Shown here: positions 33,680-44,144 of the stretch, one piece after another
Numbering within the stretch: position 1 is the first letter of the stretch
Layout: the number at the start of each line of letters is the position of its first letter
Source: Triatoma infestans
Taxonomy: Eukaryota > Arthropoda > Insecta > Hemiptera > Reduviidae
Assembly: GCA_011037195.1 (NCBI GenBank)
Contig: JAAEAF010001121.1
Coordinates: 33,686-97,685, forward strand
Direction: 5' to 3'
DNA length: 64,000 bases
Program-made: the position numbers and the translations under genes
The notes under the pieces: model-generated
What the model saw: the letters and a program-made list of their open reading frames with translations, nothing else
Told to the model about the DNA's origin: nothing
Database searches by the model: none

Positions 33680-34345
33680 ACGCTTCGCTGTGGCTCAGTC
33701 TGATTTTTAGGCTTAACCATGCATGATTTTGATAATTTGTTTCGATGCTTTGGAATACCCTGTCTATTAATTCTTCTTTTGAATGTACAATGTTGCAGAA
33801 ATAGATGGGATGTGATTTTTCCCGTTTCCGGATTTGTGGGAGCAGTGTGGTTACCACGAGTTCGAGTAATTGTCTTGAAAATATGGCAGCTGTTGGATCG
33901 TTTTGAAGTTGAACTCTCATATTCGTTGTTAAATGAATTTTTTTTACTGTGCTCCAAAGAGTTGAATATTTCAAGCAGGCATGCAATTCATCAGCTGGTG
34001 TTGAGCGAGGTATCACTGGAAGTGTTTGCCTGAAGTCACCAGCTAGTAACACCAATGCTCCACCAAATGGAACCTGATTAATTCGAAGTCTTTCACTGTA
34101 TGGTCTAATGCTCCCAATGACTTCTTATAAGCCATTGTACACTCATCCCATACAATGATTTTGCATGTCCAAAGAACCTTTCCCATGCCTGATGTTTTAG
34201 AAATGTTACATGTTGGGTTTTTTGTGAAGTGCATGTTTAAGTCTGACAGTTTAAGAGCTGAATGCGCTGTTCTACCTCCTTCCATCGACGCAGCAGCAAT
34301 ACCTGAAGAAGCAAGTGCTAACGCAATATCGCCGTTTGAACGGAT
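33680..34345 (-). pseudogene. Helitron Pif1-type helicase fragment, frameshifted
   Basis: The first part (34345 to about 34090) reads ALASSGIAAASMEGGRTAHS, then CNISKTSGMGKVL and IVWDECTMAYKKSL, the Walker B/motif II region. After a frameshift near 34078-34095 it continues PFGGALVLLAGDFRQTLPVI (motif III), then LTTNMRVQLQND and SKEELIDRVF, and runs into the Helitron 3' end at NHAWLS. In a complete RepHel protein this superfamily 1B helicase unwinds the donor strand during rolling-circle transposition. The P-loop (motif I) and the later helicase motifs are missing, so the remnant is non-functional. Its phrasing fits Helitrons better than host PIF1. Confidence 0.85.
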
Positions 34346-34354
34346 TTTAGCCCG

Positions 34355-34520
34355 GAATTTCCCGTTTCCGTGGGCACTTCGGAATAGAGGTACTTATAAG
34401 TAGTTGAGAAAGAGGTTCAAAGAGTAAGCCACCATCGCAAGCGTCTGAGTCTGTCTATTTCTGCCAACCTGGCGAAACGCTCGGAGAAGTTCCCGTTTCC
34501 GTGGGAACTTCGGAGTAAAA
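34355..34520. repeat. Duplicated internal motif of the Helitron
   Basis: TTCCCGTTTCCGTGGG plus ACTTCGGA occurs near 34358 and again near 34488, each followed by an AT-rich step. Such subterminal repeats lie in the non-coding 5' region of the element. Confidence 0.8.
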
Positions 34521-35214
34521 AGTATATATAATCACTCTTATATAGAAATGCAACGTTGTGTAAAAATTTCAAGTCAATCCATTGACTACTTTTCGAGTTT
34601 TGCGGCCACAAACATTCGGAGGCTGAATTTTTATACACATAGATTAAGGTAATTTACTGTTCGATCGTGTGGTGGGAGATAGGTGGTAATTAAACATTTA
34701 GTAAAAAGATGGACTTTATCTAGTCGATATATCAGTCCTTGCAAGGAGAAACGAAAAAGTCCTATTTTGTATATTATATATTATATGTTGAGAATATAGA
34801 GGTCAAGATGAAAATAATATGGAGAGAAAATAAAGTGAAAACTTTTAGGTTAGAGATTGCGGCTCACTGAGCGTTTATTTCTTTCAGCCTTCACCAGGAA
34901 GGAAAGGAGCTGAGAATCATTGGCCGCACAAACACCCAAGAAGGGCGCTCAAAGAGAGAAAGGAATTTCAAACCCTTGGCTTTAGAATACAATTTGAATA
35001 CATGTATTATAAACACAGCCTCCTACACACTACACAGTCTTCTCAAACTCTACCAAAAACCAGCTTCACTATACTCCCTTTGCACAGCATGCTCATAACA
35101 AACAATTTATATTTTCAAAACAATTTTTCTACACTGCTTTTCCATTATATATTCACTCACGTATGAAAACGGTTTTTGCTTTACTTAGCTCTGAATTTTT
35201 TTTTTTTTTTCCTG

Positions 35215-35440
35215 CCTTGAAAAATCTGGAGTAAAACACTCTCACGACTTCTACATTGGAATTTACATTCGGTTATTACCCAACTGATAAGTTCCACATG
35301 TAATTGAAAATGTGACGTATGTGTGTATTTCAAATTTGGAACTATAGCAACTAAACTAAATGGTACAACATATTGATATGGCTTTAGAGGAAAGCCTGAC
35401 GTCACACCATTCCGCCAGTACACCATTTAGTAATTGAATT
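35215..35440 (-). repeat. Family R fragment (reverse)
   Basis: AAAAATCTGGAGTAAAACAC, TCTCACGACTTCTACATTGG, AATTTACATTC mark the start of a reversed copy. The remainder is diverged, ending near TTTTCCCCTGAAAAAC. Confidence 0.65.
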
Positions 35441-35509
35441 TTCCCCTGAAAAACTAAAGGATTTGTGTGAGTATGTAGGTTAATTTGGAATTTCCTGTAA
35501 GAGGTTTGG

Positions 35510-35828
35510 GAGACTTGAGCAATGAACGGTATATTAAGGTCAGTGTGAATGGTTCGGTTGGAGACGTAAAAAGGTGCGTTTACAATGTTACGGAGGATTT
35601 CAGCGAATGTTTATCCCCATAGTTCTATCCCATACGCCCAGATAGGCTTTGAAATAGATGTATAAATTAGTCTTTTGTTGTCTAGGGAGAGTTTAGATCT
35701 GTTGTCCAGTAGTCTTTTAAGTTGTCGAAAGCGTCTGTTTAGTTCTATTCTTTTAAGTCGTGTATGAGGATTCTAGGTAAGTCTTCGTCTAAGTAAAGCC
35801 CAAGATAGCGAGCAACGTTGACCACTGG
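35510..35828 (-). pseudogene. Jockey-like LINE remnant (ORF2 C-terminal part)
   Basis: On the minus strand, in pieces of frame, I read ARYLGLYLDEDL, then after a shift RRFRQLKRLLDNRSKLSLDN, IYTSISKPIWAYGIELWG, stop, and NAPFYVSNRTIHTDLNIPF. These match the region after the RT in Jockey-clade LINEs (Y-L-G-x-x-L-D, then I-W-T-Y-G-I-x-L-W-G, then N-A-P-W/F-Y-V). At least one stop and frame changes are present. A homologous remnant lies at 55.8-57.0 kb. The right end abuts a family R copy. Confidence 0.75.
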
Positions 35829-36562
35829 TCGGGGAAATTTTGATTTTCAAATATTAGACACGATCGTAATACTTGCTCTAAGACCAAAAGTAACAGGAAG
35901 TAAACAAGAGCTTAGATCAAATATTGAAGAGAGGATCATCTTGCTATTACGATCATATCAAATTTTCAAAACTGAGTTTTCACCGGGAAATCATACTCAT
36001 TCTGAGTTGCGTAAGTTACTCGTGGAATAGTAATTAACAAGAGAGAGCATTTACAATGAATGACAGTTTCAGTTGCTGACTTTTGTCCGAAACTTTCTAG
36101 TCAGAAGGGGCGGTATTGGTATCTAAACAGTATATGAAGTAGGAAGTTTCTGCGAGTTTCCGCTCACACACCAATTTCTAAAAAACTCGTTTTCTTGCTC
36201 AGGGCATCTCTAAACGTTTACCATTCCGGTTAAGAACATAGTTTTGAAAACTCCCCAAGGTCCTTCAAAAGTAAATTTTCGTAGAAAAATATTTCAAATT
36301 TTTCTGTTTCAAATGAAAAAAATCCATTGATGCCATTTTCAAGAAAATCGCAAAAACCTTTCACTAAAGCTGCACTTCACTGTTTTTGACACCTGAAAAT
36401 CTTCGTGCAAGTTGCGGCCATTACTGGTCCTAAACAGAATATAAAATTTGAGATTCTTGCGAAAACTTGTTCGTAGTCTGAGTATCTCAAAACATGTATT
36501 TCCGGTGAAAAATCATGTTCGAATATTTGACAAGAAACAGTAAGTACTTCCTCTTACCTGCA
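35829..36562 (-). repeat. Family R copies (reverse), two fragments in tandem
   Basis: 35829-35890 is a terminus fragment (ACACGATCGTAATACTTGCT). From about 36050 to 36250 comes a diverged piece with TTACCATTCCGGTTAAGAAC. From 36350 to 36562 a better piece holds AGCTGCACTTCACTG, ATGTATTTCCGGTGAAAAAT and GTACTTCCTCTTACCTGCAG. It ends 6 bp before the next copy begins. Confidence 0.65.
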
Positions 36563-36565
36563 GTA

Positions 36566-37625
36566 AGAAAAATCTGGTGTGAAACACTCACGCAACTTTC
36601 TCTTACTCCAGTTCTCAAAATTATAATTGACAAATTTTATAGTTTGGGTACCAAATTTACCGAAATTCGTCGAAAACTGAAAAAACTACAGTAAAAGCCC
36701 ACTTCCGGTTTACTAATTTTCTTGAAACTCGGAATTTTAGCAATCTATTTATTTCTAATGATAGAATATTTTTTTTTTTTTTGGATGATAGAATTGTATA
36801 ATCAACTACCATAGTACTTTAGAGAAAGCTGTAACCCCACCCCTCCCCTAAAAGTGCCCTTAAATGAATATTCCTAGAGAAATGTTTTAAATAAATGATG
36901 TAGATCATTGCATGTTTAGTTTATATTACAACTTTCAAGAAAATCGTCGGAACCATTTTTGAGAAAATCGCGAAAAAGTGGAAAAAAATCTTTTTGTATA
37001 CTGGTAAAGTAAACGCACTTCCGGCTATCCGATTTTTTCAAACTCGGAATTTCAACAACATATTCAATTCTAATTAACATAATTTAGATGGCAGAATTGT
37101 CTAATAAACTGAACTAGCACTTTAAATGAAAACCTAACCCCACCTCTCCCCCAGAAGTGCCCTTAAATGAATTTTTCCGGAGAAATATTTCAAATAAAAG
37201 TTGTAGCTGTTAGTACGTGTAGTTGATATACCAAGTTTGAAGAAAATCGTTGGAGCCATTTCTGAGAAAATCGCAAAAACGTAAAAAAAAAACTAGTAAA
37301 GTGGTACTTCCGGTTGACGAATTTTGACAGATGACCCACTGTCGGATCCCATGGTGATAACTAAACAGAACATCAAGTTCGAACTTTCTGCAATTTTTCG
37401 TTTTTGAGCTATGCTGTTCACATACATACCACACACTCAAACACCTACACACACACACAACACACACGCACACACACACACACAACAGACCCTTTGCGAA
37501 AAAACCACTTTTTTGGACTCAGTGGGACCTCCCCCCCAAAACGGATATTTCCGGTGAAAACTCAATATCGAAAATTTGGCACGATAACAATACTTCCTGT
37601 TACTAGGAGTAAGAGAAAGTAAAAA
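36566..37625 (-). mobile_element. Full-length family R element, two modules (best copy)
   Basis: Left end AAAAATCTGGTGTGAAACAC, TCACGCAACTTTCTCTTACT, CCAG. Right end ATAACAATACTTCCTGTTAC, TAGGAGTAAGAGAAAGT. ACTTTCTCTTACTCC at one end and its reverse complement at the other form a 15-bp terminal or subterminal inverted repeat. Inside are two consecutive modules, each with ACTTCCGG, an ATTTTCTTGAAACTCGG-type block, TTTAAATGA, GGAGAAAT(A/G)TTT and GAAAATCGT(T/C)GGA, repeating with a period near 370 bp (36700 and 37020). These are followed by CTGTCGGATCCCATGGTGAT and a CA-rich tract at 37429-37485. No open frame of size exists, so it is non-autonomous. The neighbouring copy starts directly at its left. 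Confidence 0.8.
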
Positions 37626-38089
37626 GTAATAGTCAAGTTTTAGTAATGTTAAGACTTTTTCCAGACGAGATGGGGAGTCCCAAAGGTAGTATGTAAGCCC
37701 TTTAGACGTGTTGTATACAATTACAAGTCTGTCTGTGCTTACCGTAATACCCCACTGGAAGTCCCATTTCTCTTAGCAAGGTTCACACTTTACACAGCCA
37801 CTATTTCTATCACTCGCTCTCGCCCACTTAAACAGAGAGAGAGATCACGATTGAGACAAGGCCAGAGAACAGTGCTTATTAATCTCTAGAGAAAATTAAC
37901 AAGAGTTAATTTCCTCTGTTTCAAGAGGGCGCATTCTCATTACTCCTTTTGTATTTAACAAGTCTAGTTGTTTCTGACGCTTCCATTATAATACTCTAGG
38001 AAACAATAAAGTAGTTTTCATAGTAATGTAACATTTTGCGCTGTAACAATATATAGCACATATTTATAATATATTACTGCTGCATACTA

Positions 38090-38440
38090 CCGCTCTAAGA
38101 GAATATATTGTGAACGTGTCAAATTATCCAGTTTGAGTTTTCAAACGCAATGCATACTTTTAGGTCCCCTAAGTATGAAAAAGTGTTTTTTTGTTAGAAA
38201 CTGAATATGTGTGGGGAATACCAAATTGCAGAGGTACCGTCAGAAGATTTTGGTCAACATCGGCAAACCGGAAGACCGCTTTACCGAATGGATTTTTTTT
38301 TAATTTCTCCTCAGTTTTCTCAAAGTTTCCAACCAACTAAGAACTACAAGTTTTATTTGTAACATTTTTCCAGGAAAGTTGACTTTATGGGCTGCTGTAG
38401 GGGGGAGGGGGTGGTCACGTCAAGTATTCATATAAATTTT
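38090..38440 (+). repeat. Family R fragment, forward
   Basis: CTAAGAGAATATATTGTGAA, CGTGTCAAAT, TAGGTCCCCTAAGTATGAAA and ATCGGCAAACCGGAAGACCG are in forward order, ending after TTTTTCCAGGAAAGTTGACT and a G-rich tract. Confidence 0.75.
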
Positions 38441-38524
38441 TAATAAATAAATATTTTTAAAAATTTTAAAATTTTATTTTTATTTTTAAAAAATTTAATA
38501 AATCATAAATTTTTTAATTACCTT

Positions 38525-38636
38525 TACTCCTAGTAAGAAGGAAGTATTGCGATTGTGCCAGCAATATGATTGAGTTTTCACAAGCATTTCATGTTTTGGG
38601 GTCCCGTGAATACGAAAAAAATGTTTTTAGCGAATG

Positions 38637-38674
<38 letters not shown>

Positions 38675-38870
38675 TAACAGAATATCTCAAAAACTAACCA
38701 AGTTGCACTACTACCGCACCAGAAACGAAGATTTCGTGCAAAATGCATCAACCGGAAGTGGCATTTTACTGAATGCTTTCTTTTATCAGTTTTTCCAACA
38801 GTTTTTTTACGATCACTGAAGTTTGTGAATTATCAGATGAAAAAACCGTTTTTTATATGTAGTTGCATAT
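38525..38870 (+). repeat. Family R fragment with (TG)n
   Basis: TTTACTCCTAGTAAGAAGGA, AGTATTGCGATTGTGCC, TGGGGTCCCGTGAATACGAA and AATGTTTTTAGCGAATGGTC lead to (TG)n at 38639-38671. Then come TCAACCGGAAGTGGCATTTT and a truncated module. It demonstrates the fixed position of the TG tract. Confidence 0.85.
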
Positions 38871-38902
38871 AAGAATTGTTAAACTGACCAGAATTAAAAG
38901 AA

Positions 38903-39640
38903 TTTATATATATGTATGTATGTACTTTATTGCTTTAAAGATATAAAAATCTATAGCAAGAAGTGGGAGAAAATACAAAAATAAAATACTAATAAGCAAA
39001 ACAGAACAAAAAACTTAAAAAAATAAAATAAAATATATATACCTCAAAATACAAAACTCATAGAAAATTTAAAATAAAAATAAAAAAACCAAAAAACATT
39101 TTGAAAATTAATATCCTCCTTATCTGGTAGTCAGTACAATATTTTATAAACTGTAAACTCATTAAGAATTTAAAGAAAATAGAGATAAATAACTAGGATA
39201 CAGCTGAACTATAATAAGCTAATTTATAAGTAACTTTCTTAACTTCACACTTTTGACAAAAAATAAATATATATTATTAATCTTGTTTTCATCAACATGA
39301 GAGAGTACTTGTTCTATATTAGAAACTGTGTCATTACAGCCCGACAAATAGTGTTTCTGACAAGTACTTGTCTCTGTATGGAGACAGGGGCGGCCAATAG
39401 TGTATCACACCATCTTCATCTCCCGAATCACACAGTCTACATAGCTGTTCATTAGTAAATTAAACTTTTTCTTCATTTCCACAGATACATGTATAATTTT
39501 TGCTGGCTAAACTCAATCGTGAGATCAATCTAATTTTATTAATGTTAATATTATAATAGAGATACTCTTCTCGCATTCCTAGGATTCTGATTTTACGAAA
39601 ATAGAATTTATATATATATAATAGGGTTAGAAACTGGTTA
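38903..39640 (-). mobile_element. LINE 3' fragment, same broad clade as the 59-kb LINE
   Basis: Minus strand: a decayed frame with KIRLISRLSLASKNY, then after a shift EQLCRLCDSGDEDGVIHYWP, PLSPYRDKYLSETLF, then stops. The C-x2-C-x-to-H-to-(C) arrangement parallels LCSLCNLQG...FHFLAVCP near 63.43 kb. After it comes an AT-rich 3' UTR ending AAAGCAATAAAG and tandem TACA units at 38903-38935. No target duplication was identified. Confidence 0.55.
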
Positions 39641-39799
39641 CTGGACATCCCAGATGAAGAAAATGTGCCGTCTAAAAGCTGGAACCCCAACACAACATTC
39701 GTACTATGCTCACTGTAAATGAAATACGAGCAGATCGTGTTAGAGCATCTGTTCAAAGGATTAAACTCCAAAGAGTGGTAGTGATCAATAAAGTTACTT

Positions 39800-40430
39800 C
39801 AGTAATGAAAACAAAGAGGGAAAAAATGATAATAAACATTACCACAGCCCAACATAAATAAGAATTAGTTTGGGAAAAACATAACAAAACACTTCTTTTT
39901 TTTGTTAGAAGGTGGGGGAAATGGAAAACACCATCATTTATCTGGGAGTATATGTGAGAGAGGGGATGTAGAGAAGTTTTTTTTAGCCGACCCGGCCGGC
40001 TCTAACAAAACAGCCCAAGTATTTAACTCTTATTGGTGGAGAAAGATCCATTAAGGGCACCATCAAATAGCCAATGAAAATCGACCTAATCGACCACTAT
40101 TTCTTGCACACCAATCTGTGGGAGGAGAGTGGAAAGTTGGGAAAATAATGGAGACAAAGTGCTGCTTACAGTCTGCAATTGAACTGGGAGTGAAAAAAAA
40201 AACACTCCGGGACGAGACCTAATCAGTTCACAGCCTCATCTGCCCTGGGTATCTTAAAAATCCTATTAGAAATTACCACCCACCAACTGGAAAGCACCTT
40301 GATATGTTTATAGCCCACAATCACATTCCTAACTTTATTTACTAACAGCGAATGCCACAACATTCTTCTGAGTGTTTGCACCTCCCCCCAAGCACTAGCA
40401 CCCCTTAACAGTAACCTCACCACAATAGCA
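39800..40430. other. Unassigned stretch
   Basis: No recognised element. The open frame on the minus strand across 40223-40633 has no motif and overlaps a family R end, so it is not considered a gene. Confidence 0.35.
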
Positions 40431-40437
40431 AACAAAT

Positions 40438-40935
40438 CTGTTTTGAAACACTCACACAACTTACTCTGGCTGTTAATACAAATAATTATAATTAACCAAT
40501 TAGATTTGGAAATTTTTACATAGTTGCCCCATACATAAACGTAGAAGTGGGGACTAATATTACTCCTCGTGGCAGGTACAAACAGACAGTATTTGCACTG
40601 CAATGCAGAAGGCAGTGTAGAGACACTGCACAAACGTGAAATAATTTTTTTCCGGTAAAATGTATCGAATCAAAGTAATAAATATTAGGTACTAGGTATG
40701 GCTGACAGGTATACGAAATCCATAGCAAATCGTTAAGAGCCGTTTTCGAGACAATCTAATTATTCTCCTGCCCAAATACAGCCATTTTCGAGAAAAAAAA
40801 ATCGCGTAAAAGTGAAGAAAAACTATTCAATCAGATAATTCCGATTGACAGATTTAGTCCACTATTTCGTCTCGATTCACTGAGAATATTCGATAAGATC
40901 AGAATATTTCTACAACAGTAGGGAAGGAAGATTGT
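40438..40935 (-). repeat. Family R copy (reverse), diverged
   Basis: GAAACACTCACACAACTTAC and ATAATTATAATTAACCAATT start the copy. TTTTTTTCCGGTAAAATGTA, AGAGCCGTTTTCGAGACAAT and TCCGATTGACAGATTTAG are central. It ends near AAGATCAGAATATTTCTACA, ACAGTAGG. Confidence 0.65.
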
Positions 40936-41959
40936 AAAATATAACTAAGAGAGAGAGATGAATCAATTAAATGTAGACGACGTTAGATAATGAAATGACC
41001 AATACAACGGAGAGGAAGTAATATCGAAATGATAACATTTATATAATGATGTTTAAATGTTTCATTTATTTGTGCGTGTAAATATTTGTGACAGAAAGTA
41101 AATTTTGCAATTTAACTAAACAACAAAAACTTTTTTTTTTTTATCAAGATAACTTATCACAAACTGTAATTTCAATTTATTAAGGACAGCAATCGTGTTG
41201 AGTGGGAGAACATATTGTTAATATGGCAAAATGCAGGAGGGAATAAGGGGTAGGAAGAGATTGGCGGCAGAGTATGGAGGCGGTGGTATTCAGCGCCTCC
41301 GCAATATTCCCTCTAGATCTGCCTCCAAACATACATCAAACCACCCGGCCGCTTTACCTTTATTCAGCTCTAATTTAGTTTAATTATTTGTTAGGGAGTA
41401 CAACTGTTTAAAGCTGAGGAACTATTGTGTTTGTTTGTGCTGAATGTGTGTGTGTGTGTGTATGTTAGATAAATAATTGAACGCCTGGGGTGGTCCTCTT
41501 GCCTCTTGCCCCATTTATATATTAATTCATTTAAATGAACTACAAAACGAAAGAAAAAAGTTAATGAAATTTGCAGTCAGCTGATTTCTGCCAAACACAC
41601 GATTAAAAAAAAAAACACGAAACAGGTGACCTAGTTTTAATAAAATAAAGTGAACTTGGCCGGGTGCCATTCAAGCACTCTGTGTGACAGAGAGTAGCCA
41701 TCTATAATTTCACGACTTCACTAATTATCTGACAAATATTGTGTAACAAATTAACACATGTCGACCACCGGCAGCTTAAGTTTTACAGAAATAAAAAAAT
41801 TGCGAGTTTGTGTTAAACGATTAATTGGCCTCAATGTTACGTAAAATATATATGTGCAGATGTTGGGGAAATTAGATTTTACCTTGTTACTTTTAGGATA
41901 AGAGAGAACTACCGGAATGTAACTAACAGTAGACCAACTAGATAGCGCTGCCAGCTGCC

Positions 41960-42080
41960 ATCAGAAAAATGTTTTAAATAAAATTAAAAGTTATATATGA
42001 CCAAAGGGCAGACCTTGTTTGAAGAGAATCATTGAAGTCAATTAAGAGAAAACTGCGAAAACCATGATAAAACAAAACAC
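41960..42080 (-). repeat. Short family R fragment (reverse)
   Basis: AATGTTTTAAATAAAATTAA, AAGAGAATCATTGAAGTCAA and AGAGAAAACTGCGAAAACC resemble one module of a reversed copy. It lies head-on against the forward copy that follows. Confidence 0.5.
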
Positions 42081-42084
42081 TTTT

Positions 42085-42650
42085 TCTTTCTCTAACTACT
42101 GTTAGAGCAAGTATTGCGATCCTGTAAATTTTCGATATCAAATATTCACCGAAATACACATTTTGAAGGCGCCTGAGTCCTCCTGAGAGTTTAGAAAGTG
42201 GTCTGTGTGAGTGTGTGAACAGCGATTAAAACCGAAATATTGTGGAATGTTCATACTTGGACATTCCATGTGGGTATCACCTTGGGATCCGACAGGACCT
42301 TACCTGTCTAAATTCCTCCACCTTACTCAATGGTTTTTTCAGATTTGGCGATTTTCTCGAAAACAGCTCCAATAATTTTCTTTAAACTTAGTGTCAACTA
42401 CACAACTTTTATATGTAGTATTTCTCCGGGAAAATTCATTTAAGGAGGTTTTTGGGAGAAGGTGGTATTCAGCGGTTTTCCCCTAAGAAGAGGGGTATGG
42501 TTTTCCCCTAAAGTGCTATTTCAGTTTATTATACAATAATTCTATCATCTTAATAATAATAATTAGAATTAAATATTTTGTCAAAATTACTGAGGTGTGT
42601 TTTTGCTGAAGTTAGGTATTCAAACAAGTTAGGTAGCTCGATATTAGGCC
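42085..42650 (+). repeat. Family R copy, forward
   Basis: TCTCTAACTACTGTTAGAGC, AAGTATTGCGATCCTG, ATATTCACCGAAATACACAT, TCTGTGTGAGTGTGTGAACA and GGCGATTTTCTCGAAAACAG follow in order. It breaks off after AATTAGAATTAAATATTTTG. Confidence 0.8.
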
Positions 42651-42784
42651 TCTTCGCCATTAGGAAAGGACAAAATGCAAAAAAATGCTAAGAAAAATTG
42701 ATCCAAGAATTACGAAGTGGGAGTCTGGAAGTCGGCAAAAGCAATACATCGCTTGTAATTCACTTGCTGACATGCTCACAATGG

Positions 42785-43065
42785 ATGAGTGGGGCTAGTT
42801 TAAATATCTCAGTTTCATGATATAAAACAGAGTGGTGACTCAGACAGAGATATAGACATGAAGATCAACATGGTAAAGCCATGATCGGTAGTAGTGTTGG
42901 GGGGTGTTGCTCACTACAAAGATAATATTCCACTCTCTTTCGTAATGTCATGATTTATGCTGCTAAAGACAAATAGTTCGCGGAAGCTTCTAGCAATTAA
43001 AATGGATTTCTGGAGGCGAATGTTTGGTGTTTCCAGATTATTTCCAGCAAGTTTGGAATACCGAA
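42785..43065 (+). pseudogene. LINE ORF2 C-terminal remnant
   Basis: Fragments in different frames read FKYLSF near 42800, DRDIDMKIN near 42850 and LLAIKMDFWRRMFGVSRL near 42985-43045. The order (F-K-Y-L-G, then D-I-x-x-x-I, then E-M-x-F-W-R-R-M) is that of the region behind the RT in several invertebrate LINE clades. No RT motif is left. The fragment is followed within 40 bp by a SINE piece. Confidence 0.6.
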
Positions 43066-43097
43066 ATAAAATGCCTCGAAAAAATAAACATTTTTAT

Positions 43098-43187
43098 TTT
43101 AATTTAAGGCGCGTCAATATCTGTGGCCACTGGCGCCCAGAGCCTTCTCAGTGCTCTGCCGGCCTCTGGACAGTGTTCTCTCGATGA
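43098..43187 (-). mobile_element. SINE fragment (family S1), reverse, 5'-truncated
   Basis: Reverse complement shows CGAGAGAACACTGTCCAGAG, GCCGGCAGAGCACTGAGAAG, GCTCTGGGCGCCAGTGGCC, the 3' part of the S1 body at 29.27-29.37 kb. The tRNA-like head is absent. Confidence 0.8.
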
Positions 43188-43199
43188 AGATGAAAACAA

Positions 43200-44020
43200 T
43201 GGGAGCTCTGACTTAATGTTATTTTTGGGTAGCTTTATATGATTTTAAAGTTGTGAAAGATCAATTAAAAAAAATAAATTAAGACCGCTACACCGAGATA
43301 CAGAGAAAGTTCTATATTCGAGTTTAGATTTAGCTAAATTGAATTCTCACACGGGAATAGATATTTCGAAGATATCTTTCTTATTTCCAGACAAATTCTG
43401 AATGGATATGAAAATCAAAGATGGTCGACTAATGTGGTATAAAACAGTAAAATTGTGCAGGGGCAGAAACGAAAAACTAAATGACCAGTTGAGATAAAAT
43501 GCTTCGGGCCTGTCCATATTGAATTTGAAAGCTTTTACTTTAATATATTTTTTTTAAATATACCTTTCCTAGAAAACTTGTTTTAATTACATTTTCCAGA
43601 TGAAAGGCAAGAATTTACAAAATGTACATCAATGGAAATATGGCCGGAAGGTATGCTGAGGAGTTACAAAGGGAGTTCAGACGACATAGCAGCACCCAGC
43701 ATCTGTCGCGCAGTTCTTTTACAAAAAAAGAAATAAGATACTTTGAACTTTATACAAAATACTAAAGACGTGTTGCCCTGAAGGTGTTAGTTAAACAAGT
43801 AAAATTTCTTTTTTAAAGTATATCTGGAGGGCAGTGGGTTTATATAAGGAAGGAAGGATGATGATTCTCTTCTTTGTTCCATTAGGCTGGCAACACTGAC
43901 ATCATATTTCAAAACTTTGGATATTTTTTCCCCCCATCCTGATTTTCTCCTTCTCATCTTTTTTAGACAATTCCTTGAAGCTTATCTAATACGTTACACT
44001 TTTCATTTCCTATTATATAC
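43200..44020. other. Unassigned stretch
   Basis: AT-rich DNA with no recognised repeat. GGCTGGCAACACTGA near 43886 resembles TTGGCAACACTG at 47983, a short phrase that may belong to another unidentified repeat. Confidence 0.35.
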
Positions 44021-44029
44021 TTGCTCTTA

Positions 44030-44130
44030 ATGGTGTGAAAAACATATTGCGATCTGTCAAGTTTTCGAAATCGAATTTTCACCGCAAAAACATGTTTCGA
44101 GTTCAACCCTGAAATTCACATATTTTTTCT
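44030..44130 (+). repeat. Family R terminus fragment
   Basis: ACATATTGCGATCTGTCAAG, TTTTCGAAATCGAATTTTCA, CCGCAAAAACATGTTTCGAG is the forward terminus, truncated before the TG site. It faces a reversed copy that starts 20 bp later. Confidence 0.75.
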
Positions 44131-44144
44131 GCATCTGAACCCTC

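Larger units (their letters stand above)
33665..34643 (-). mobile_element. Internally deleted Helitron with both termini
   Basis: Read on the minus strand the element starts TCTATGTGTATAAAAATTC, with 5'-TC preceded by host A. It ends with a hairpin CCACAGCGAAGCGTGG, a spacer and CTAG, followed by host T. These are the diagnostic Helitron features: 5'-TC, a 3' palindrome about 10 nt before CTRR, and insertion between A and T without target duplication. Length is 979 bp. It retains part of the Pif1-like helicase region, but the Rep nuclease and the outer helicase motifs have been deleted. It sits within a family R copy. Confidence 0.88.

Noticed and set aside
33616..34345. Host PIF1 helicase gene
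   Set aside because: The wording (GGRTAHSAL, DECTMA, GDFRQTLPVI) and the exact Helitron termini show it to be a transposon remnant, frameshifted and lacking the P-loop.
40223..40633. 136-codon minus-strand frame
   Set aside because: Overlaps a reversed family R start and shows no recognisable motif.
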